Positions 58,620 through 64,000 of a DNA stretch of 64,000 nucleotides are shown here, piece by piece. This stretch comes from JBOGNO01 sp050747245. GTDB taxonomy: Bacteria; Acidobacteriota; Terriglobia; Acidiferrales; UBA7541. The notes below the pieces were generated by a model that was given only the letters and a program-made list of their open reading frames with translations, did no database searches and had not been told where the DNA came from. The stretch covers positions 62,001 to 126,000 of the forward strand of contig JBOGNO010000002.1 of the NCBI GenBank assembly GCA_050747245.1. Direction: 5' to 3'. A program made the translations under genes and the position numbers. Each line of letters opens with the position of its first letter. Within the stretch, counting starts at the first letter, position 1.

Positions 58620-58933
58620 AGGTCGCCTCGGAAGGCGCGCGAAAGAATGAAGGGCATGAGGGTGTCGAGTTCGGCGGCGGTTTCAGTTTGGAGTCCTCTC
58701 ACAATAGCGGATTTGGCTTGCAAATCATCAGGTGTGAAGGCCATCGAGCCTGTTCGAAATTGGCAGATGGTGCCGACCAGTACGTTCTTGTATGGGCTTT
58801 CCACGACAGTCCGGTCCTTCTCCTCGGACAGAGGCGTCGCAGGAGCAGCAGGCCGTGCCGAATCCTTGGCAGCTCCTGGCCGGGGCCGGCTCCCAAAGCG
58901 AACTGAGGAGAGCATACCACAACGGTAGTTCAC
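58616..58933 (-). pseudogene. C-terminal relic of a type I restriction specificity subunit (HsdS-like)
   Basis: The frame ends with LQAKSAIVRGLQTETAAELD then TLMPFILSRAFRGDL, which matches the universal HsdS terminus (…ETAAELDALLPSILDKAFKGEL-like). Only about 60 residues are credible; the N-terminal 40 are Ala/Pro-rich with no target-recognition domain. No hsdR or hsdM remains in the window. The relic retains a 4-bp overlap with the next gene. Alternative: a small intact protein that shares only this coil; less likely. Confidence 0.5.
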
Positions 58934-58982
58934 GCGGGAGTTACCCGGGGAAGGCTGGTGAATGTCAAAGGAAGAGTCAAAA

Positions 58983-59233
58983 GCCCCACCCTTCGCGAGG
59001 CGAAGGATGGGGCACCCGAAAATTCACGGCGAGGCTGCCCACCTTCCCGATAATCAGCATCGGGGCAAGCATCGGGGCGCAGCAAGCAGCGCCCCTACGA
59101 GACGGGGAGAATTCACGGGAAGCGAAAGGCAAAATCCCCACGTGCAAGTACGGCGCATGGGGCACCCGGCGGGGCTGTGGACCACGGCGTGCCGTTCAGA
59201 GAGATTCTTCGCCCCGATAAAAGGCATCGGGGC
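58983..59233. repeat. Cluster of strong intergenic palindromes
   Basis: Three hairpins in 251 bp. 58983-59013: a 14-bp stem with one mismatch and a GAG loop. 59074-59095: GGGGCGC with GCGCCCC. 59211-59233: GCCCCGAT with ATCGGGGC. GCATCGGGG occurs three times and ATGGGGCACCCG twice; ATTCACGG occurs twice. REP-like elements are the best guess. The region lies between the second island and the S9 peptidase and holds no gene. Confidence 0.6.
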
Positions 59234-59258
59234 TCAGAATGACAAGCAATGGGCGCGG

Positions 59259-59303
59259 CTATTCGGAGCGGAGGGCTTCGAGGGGATCGACGGGAGCGGC
59301 GAT
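59259..59303 (-). pseudogene. C-terminal relic of an ADOP permease directly behind the peptidase
   Basis: Immediately after the TAA of the S9 peptidase (59304-59306) and in the same frame, the minus strand reads IAAPVDPLEALRSE and then TAG. ADOP proteins end in just this way (…VDPVGALRSE in the third ADOP gene; …VDPMVALRYE in the other two). The DNA is closely similar to 61558-61600. No other part of an ADOP gene is left here. Confidence 0.65.
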
Positions 59304-61460
59304 TTATTTCACCGGGGCGAGCTCGCTCGAGCCGAAGAGAGGAGAATCGGCGGGGATGGGGTCGCCCCAGATGTAGTGGTTGAACCAGTCGAGATTGGAT
59401 TGCATGACGGCGCGCTGAGATTTGGGCTTGGTGACGGGGTGGCCGAAGCCGGTGTAAAGAATCAAGCGTGAAGGAACGTGGAGATCCTGAAGCCCGCGAT
59501 AGAGTTCGAAGCTATCGGGAACGGGGACGCGCTTATCGGCGCTGCCCTGCTGAATCAGCGTGGGCGTTTTGGCCTGGTTGATGGTGGTGATGGGCGAAGT
59601 CTTCGCGTAGATCGCGGGATCGTTCCAGGGAGTCGCATGGAGATACTGGCGCGTGAAGGGAGTGATGTCCGTATTGACGTAGTAGGTCATCCAGTCGCTG
59701 ATGCCCGCGCCGACGGAAATGGCTTTGAAGCGATCGGTGTGCGTGGTGAGAAATGCGGAGATGTAGCCGCCTTCGGACCAGCCCATGGAGCCGAGGCGCG
59801 CGGGATCCACGAGACCGCGAGAGATGAGTGCTTCCACGCCGCTCATGACATCCCACATATCTCCCACGCCGAGATTGCGGACGTTGAGGGCGCGAAAAGC
59901 GGAGCCGTAGCCGGCGCTGCCGCGGTAATTGGGCTCGAGGACAAGGGCTCCGCGGGCGAGAAAATTGTAAAGCGGATAGTAAGTGCGCTCGGGCGCGAGG
60001 ACAGGCTGCGAGATACCCGTAGGGCCGCCGTGAATGATTACCAGCAGCGGATATTTTTTGGCGGGATCGTAATCGGCGGGTTTATAGAGGATGCCTTCGA
60101 TGGCCGCGCCGTCGGTGCTCTTCCAGGAGACAACTTCGGAGGTGCCGAGCGTCCAATCATTAACCTGTGCGGTCATATCCGTGAGCTTGCGCGGAGAGAA
60201 ATGTTCGACGGGCGAGACAAATAATTCGGACATGCGGCGGCCATCTTCGGAAGTGAAAGCGATGGTCTTGAAATCGCGGGTGAACGAAGCGCCGCCGAGG
60301 TAAAAGGCATCCGGCGTGGTGATGCGCGTGATCTCGAGCGACTGCGGATTCAACCGGAAAAGGTGGAAGGCGGTTTTTTGCAACGCCGCAAAATATATTC
60401 CGTCGGGGCCCCAATCGAGCGAGCGCGGATCTTCATCGAAGGCAGCGGTGAGATCCCGCACGCCGGCGGGACTGGTGGCGGGCTGGGTGAGGACGCGATC
60501 CACGTCCACGACGGCAATGTGGCTATTGGCATAGTAAAAATAAGGCTGGGCGAGCGCGGTGGTGAAGGCGAGCTGTTTGCCATCGGGCGAGAACACAGGA
60601 TGGCCGTCCGGGCCTTCGAGCGCGACGATCTTGTGGATGGCGTTGTCATGCGGCAGGTCGGCGAGGTAAATGTCCGAATCTCCGGCGAATGAGAGCAAGG
60701 GATTTTGCGTGGCGCTGAAGGCGATGCGCGAGGAATCGGGCGACCAATCGAAATCTTCGACGTTTAGAGCGGGATCATGCGTGACGGGGCTGGCCTTCAC
60801 GGGCGCGTAGTTCGCTTCGGCAGCAGCGACATCCACCATCCATAGCTGATTCTGTTGGTAATCTTTTTCGTAGACTTCGTAGTCGCTGTATTTTTCCTTG
60901 CGATCTTTTTCGGGCTTGGACTTCGCGGCGGGAGCCAGGAAAGCTACGCGCTTGCTGTCCTTCGACCAGTGGAAGCCGGAGACGTCGGTCTCATGCTGCG
61001 TGAGTTGCCAGGCTTCTCCGCCATGCGGGGAGATGAGCCAAATTTGGCGGGCGGCGGGCTTGCCCGCGGCGTCCTCCTTTTTTTCTTCGGACGCGGCAGG
61101 ATTCGTAGCGGCGGGAGACGCGAGGGACGCGGATTCACGCTCGGTGATGAATGCGAGCCAGCGGCCATCCGGCGACCATTCCGCGTCTTCGCTCGATTTC
61201 TTGCCGCGCGTCAGCTGGAAATTTTCGCCGGAGTTTACATCCAGAAGCCAGAGCTGGCGAACATAGGCGTTTTCCTTCCAATCGGTCTCGCGCACGCTAT
61301 AGGCGATGAAACGCCCGTCGGGAGAAATGCGCGGCGTGCTGAGAGTTTTGAGCGCGAGAATTTCATCAAGAGTGGGAACGTGCTGCGATTGGGCGAATAT
61401 GCCCGCTGCGAAGCACGCAACGGCAAAGATCGCGACTCCTGTGATTGCCAGCTTCTTCAA
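59304..61460 (-). CDS. Secreted S9-family peptidase (acylaminoacyl-peptidase/DPP-like)
   Basis: A 718-residue serine peptidase with a signal peptide (MKKLAITGVAIFAVACFAAG). The N-terminal TolB/DPP-IV-like propeller shows repeated PDGR/SPDG motifs (ISPDGRFIAYSVR; WSPDGRWLAFI; FSPDGKQLAFT). The alpha/beta-hydrolase domain contains HGGPTG, the nucleophile GWSEGG (Ser562), Asp642 in SADKRVPV and His674 in TGFGHP, a complete triad. It releases acylated or dipeptide units from peptides in the periplasm. Its stop codon is followed in frame by an ADOP C-terminal relic, and an ADOP gene lies 100 bp upstream. Confidence 0.92.
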   Translation of the reverse strand: MKKLAITGVAIFAVACFAAGIFAQSQHVPTLDEILALKTLSTPRISPDGRFIAYSVRETDWKENAYVRQLWLLDVNSGENFQLTRGKKSSEDAEWSPDGRWLAFITERESASLASPAATNPAASEEKKEDAAGKPAARQIWLISPHGGEAWQLTQHETDVSGFHWSKDSKRVAFLAPAAKSKPEKDRKEKYSDYEVYEKDYQQNQLWMVDVAAAEANYAPVKASPVTHDPALNVEDFDWSPDSSRIAFSATQNPLLSFAGDSDIYLADLPHDNAIHKIVALEGPDGHPVFSPDGKQLAFTTALAQPYFYYANSHIAVVDVDRVLTQPATSPAGVRDLTAAFDEDPRSLDWGPDGIYFAALQKTAFHLFRLNPQSLEITRITTPDAFYLGGASFTRDFKTIAFTSEDGRRMSELFVSPVEHFSPRKLTDMTAQVNDWTLGTSEVVSWKSTDGAAIEGILYKPADYDPAKKYPLLVIIHGGPTGISQPVLAPERTYYPLYNFLARGALVLEPNYRGSAGYGSAFRALNVRNLGVGDMWDVMSGVEALISRGLVDPARLGSMGWSEGGYISAFLTTHTDRFKAISVGAGISDWMTYYVNTDITPFTRQYLHATPWNDPAIYAKTSPITTINQAKTPTLIQQGSADKRVPVPDSFELYRGLQDLHVPSRLILYTGFGHPVTKPKSQRAVMQSNLDWFNHYIWGDPIPADSPLFGSSELAPVK

Positions 61461-61559
61461 GGGCGCACCTCCGAAGCGTTTTGAATTCGCCTATGCTACA
61501 CGATTGGACGCAGGGGACAAGTGGCCGCGAGGAGCGGCGCGAGCAGAAGAATATTAAGC

Positions 61560-64000
61560 CTATTCAGAGCGGAGGGCTCCGACGGGATCAACGGAGGCCG
61601 CGCGGCGCGAAGGCAAGTAGCTCGCGAGGAACGCCGTGGCGACCAGGCCGAGGGTCACGGCGACATACGTGACCGGATCGGCGGGGCTAATCTCGAAGAG
61701 CAGCGAGGTAAGCAGGCGCATCACGGCGGCGGCCGCGGCAAGTCCGCAGACGACGCCCACGCCGGTAAGCAACATGCCCTGCCGCACGAACATGGCGGTG
61801 AGCGTCTGCTGCTGCGCTCCAAGAGCCATGCGAATGCCGATTTCGCGGGTCCGCTGCGAGACAGAATAGGCGACTACGCCGTAGAGGCCGACGGTGCCGA
61901 GAAGCAGAGCCATGGCTCCGGCGATGCCGAGCATTACCAGAGTGAAGGAAGTCCGCGCCATCGAGGTGCGGCAAAAATCTTCGAGAGTACGCACTCTCCA
62001 GAGGGGAAGGCTGCTGTCCACGGACCAAACGGCCTGCTGAAGGTCTTTCATCAGAGCTTGCGAACCGGCGCGGGGACTGCGAACGGCGAATGCAGCACTG
62101 CGGCGAATATCGAACGGCTGGCCCTCGAATTTGGCGTTCAGGACGGGCCAATAGACGTCCGTGGGGGCCTTTTTATCCACGCCGTCTTCGTAGACGTCGC
62201 CAACGACGCCGATGACTTCCCGCCAGTCGTCCACGCTGCCCACGCGAATGCGTTTGCCGAGGGCGTTCTCGGGATTGCTCCAATACTCGCGTGCGAGATT
62301 CTCTGAAACGAGGGCGACAGGAATTTTGTTGAATGTGTCCGTCCAGGTGAGATTGCGGCCGGCGACGAGAGGGATGCCCAAGGTCGCGAAGAATTCGGGC
62401 GAGACGAATTTGAAACGGCGGACGGGAGGAAGCTCGCCCGCAGCGTAAGCGCGATCCTGCGCGAAGACGGGATCCCACCAGTCATTGCCATCCATGGGAA
62501 TCGAATTCGTGAAGCCCGCGGACGAGACGCCCGGAACGGCAGCAACCCGCTGCAAAATCTGCTGCTCGCGGCGGGTGACGAGCTCGGGATCCTTGATTTC
62601 TGTCTCCGGGATGTAAATGTGAAACGTCTGGACCTCGGCGGGGCGGACAAAACCAGGATTGACATGCGTGAGGGCGCGAAACGTGCGAATCATCAGGCCG
62701 GAGCAGATGAGCAGAACGAAGGCAAGCGCGACCTGAACGGTCACCAGGACGTTGCGAGCGCGGTGACGCTCGCGGCCTTCACTGAGCGTGCGGCCGCCTT
62801 CGCGGAGGTTTACTCCGGCGCGCGCGCGAGCGTATTTGAAAACGGGAACCGAACCAAAAAGCAGACTGGTGAGCAGCGCAACTCCCAAAGTGAAGAGCAG
62901 CGCGGGCACGTCAATGTTAATTTCGGCGAGGCGAGGGATTCCCTGAGGCGCGATGGCTACGAGAAGACGCAATGCGCCGTAAGCAAGTCCGAGTCCCAGC
63001 ACACTGCCCATCAGGCCGATGACGAAACTTTCGAAAAGCAGTTCGGAGGCGATGCGGCCGGGACTGGCGCCGAGCGCGGCGCGAATGGCGAGCTCCTGCT
63101 GGCGGCCTTCGGTGCGCACGAGGAGTAAGTTGGCCACGTTCGCACAGGCAATCAACAGGACCATGCCGATGCTGGCCATGAGGATCCAAAGAAGTTTTCC
63201 AATATCTCCGACCACGTCTTTAATCAACGGGCGCAGATTGGGGCCGATATTCGCCTTGGTGAAGAGTTCGGCGCTGAAGCCAGGAGGCGCCGGGAAGCTG
63301 CGGAAAACAACGGGAAGCATGCGCGCAACATCCGTGCTGGCCTGGTCGAGCGTGGCTCCCGGTTTGAGCCGGGCAACGCCTCGATAGCTGAATTGACCGA
63401 GGAGGGTTTTGTTGCGATCGAGTTGCAGCGGAACGAAGAGAGCAGGATCACTTTCATCGAAGAAGCGGAAATCCTTTGGCAGCACGCCGATGATCTGGCG
63501 CGATTTGCCATCCACAACCATGGTCTGGCCGATGGCAGTGGGGGCGCCGCCGAACTTGTGCTGCCAGTAGCCATACGTCAAGATGACGGTTCCAGACGCG
63601 CCCGGGGAATCGTCCTGACGGGAGAAAGTGCGGCCGAGGACCGGCGAGATCCCGAGGACGGGCAGCAGGCCGTCGGTGACGTCGAGGGCCGTCTCCTGTT
63701 CCGGTTCGCCGACTCCAGTGATGCTTACCGAGTCGTTCTGATAGATGCCGATATCGGCGAAGGTGCGGCTCTGCTCGCGATAGATGAAGTAGTTTGAGGG
63801 CGACATGTTCAGTTCGGGGATGTTGACGCCCGGAGCGGTGTGCCAGACGCCGACCAATTCCTCGGGATGCGGATAAGGGAGAGGCTTCAGCAGGATGCCT
63901 TCGACGACGCTGAAAACTGCGGTGTTCGCTCCTACGCCTGCGGCGAGCATCAGAAGGGTGATGAACGTGAAGAGCGGCGCGCGACGAAGCCGGCGGAAGA
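61560..64000 (-). CDS. ADOP-type MacB/FtsX-like permease, 5' end beyond the window
   Basis: An ADOP protein read for 813 codons, still open at the right edge (FRRLRRAPLFTFITLLMLAA at its start in the window). The Met at 63950 lies within the first membrane helix, so it is not the real start. Features: AAGVGANTAVFSVVEGILLK, two MacB-type periplasmic domains, the FtsX half near LLVRTEGRQQELAIRAALGA, a second half (RTREIGIRMALGAQQQTLTA), and the end RRAASVDPVGALRSE. No ATPase is adjacent. Third ADOP gene in the window. Confidence 0.9.
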   Translation of the reverse strand, partial: FRRLRRAPLFTFITLLMLAAGVGANTAVFSVVEGILLKPLPYPHPEELVGVWHTAPGVNIPELNMSPSNYFIYREQSRTFADIGIYQNDSVSITGVGEPEQETALDVTDGLLPVLGISPVLGRTFSRQDDSPGASGTVILTYGYWQHKFGGAPTAIGQTMVVDGKSRQIIGVLPKDFRFFDESDPALFVPLQLDRNKTLLGQFSYRGVARLKPGATLDQASTDVARMLPVVFRSFPAPPGFSAELFTKANIGPNLRPLIKDVVGDIGKLLWILMASIGMVLLIACANVANLLLVRTEGRQQELAIRAALGASPGRIASELLFESFVIGLMGSVLGLGLAYGALRLLVAIAPQGIPRLAEINIDVPALLFTLGVALLTSLLFGSVPVFKYARARAGVNLREGGRTLSEGRERHRARNVLVTVQVALAFVLLICSGLMIRTFRALTHVNPGFVRPAEVQTFHIYIPETEIKDPELVTRREQQILQRVAAVPGVSSAGFTNSIPMDGNDWWDPVFAQDRAYAAGELPPVRRFKFVSPEFFATLGIPLVAGRNLTWTDTFNKIPVALVSENLAREYWSNPENALGKRIRVGSVDDWREVIGVVGDVYEDGVDKKAPTDVYWPVLNAKFEGQPFDIRRSAAFAVRSPRAGSQALMKDLQQAVWSVDSSLPLWRVRTLEDFCRTSMARTSFTLVMLGIAGAMALLLGTVGLYGVVAYSVSQRTREIGIRMALGAQQQTLTAMFVRQGMLLTGVGVVCGLAAAAAVMRLLTSLLFEISPADPVTYVAVTLGLVATAFLASYLPSRRAASVDPVGALRSE

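Overview
The window looks like a chromosomal segment of an Acidobacteriota (Terriglobia-like) bacterium. The signs are three ADOP-type MacB-like orphan permeases (two in tandem), a VWFA-related acidobacterial-domain protein, a FecR/DUF6600 protein with a Gln-rich tail, small secreted carboxypeptidase-regulatory-like proteins, a secreted DinB protein and a MetH-N/MetF fusion. Most of the sequence is GC-rich and densely coding, with many 4-bp ATGA overlaps. Two lower-GC islands at about 27.4-29.85 kb and 56.5-58.95 kb stand out.

Layout. 0-5.5 kb: a minus-strand exopolysaccharide (EPS) operon in the order PilZ, Wza-like exporter, Wzz-like chain-length protein, ExeA/XrtA-type ATPase, CpsD-like ATPase, then a UpxY/NusG-like antiterminator that runs off the left edge. 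6.4-8.7 kb: a LuxR-type regulator with a degenerate receiver, then UDP-glucose dehydrogenase. 9-12.8 kb: FecR/DUF6600 protein, three small conserved proteins and a cold-shock gene with a terminator in its leader. 13-18 kb: a TetR-controlled EmrAB-TolC-like efflux operon. 18-25.4 kb: cytidylate-kinase-like protein, soluble transhydrogenase and tandem ADOP permeases. 25.4-27.2 kb: zinc-ribbon protein and a BNR/sialidase-like secreted protein. 27.4-29.85 kb: restriction-modification island (BglII/BstYI-type nuclease, MT-A70 methylase, unknown gene, DpnI-type winged-helix relic). 29.9-39.8 kb: amino-acid permease with kynureninase-like enzyme, Pcm, GT2 glycosyltransferase, DinB, membrane protein plus winged-helix regulator, UppS, NUDIX, acidic zinc ribbon, two CarboxypepD_reg-like proteins and a lipid kinase. 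39.9 kb: tRNA-Met(CAT). 40.3-47.2 kb: a 48-residue peptide, membrane proteins, the tilS-hpt-ftsH block and a VWA protein. 47.3-50.8 kb: a minus-strand envelope operon (lipoprotein, FtsX-like permease, DsbD-alpha-like protein, redoxin). 50.9-56.3 kb: RidA, cystathionine beta-synthase, MetH-N/MetF fusion, membrane protein and a CpsB/CapC tyrosine phosphatase. 56.5-58.95 kb: second island with two repeat copies, two unknown genes and an HsdS-like C-terminal relic. 59-64 kb: S9 peptidase and a third ADOP gene cut by the right edge.

How parts fit together. The EPS operon, UDP-glucose dehydrogenase, UppS (lipid carrier), GT2 and CpsB-type phosphatase together cover precursor supply, lipid carrier, export and regulation of surface polysaccharide. 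RidA, CBS and the MetH-N/MetF fusion sit around PLP-enzyme and homocysteine metabolism. The most unusual structure is an 84-bp element (two identical or near-identical boxes exactly 67 bp apart) found three times in the window, and only beside the two restriction-related islands. Also notable are a probable attenuator in the cold-shock leader, an Hpt protein lacking its catalytic residues inside the conserved tilS-hpt-ftsH block, and a 14-codon ADOP C-terminal relic directly behind, and in frame with, the S9 peptidase stop codon. All family assignments come from reading motifs; no database search was run.
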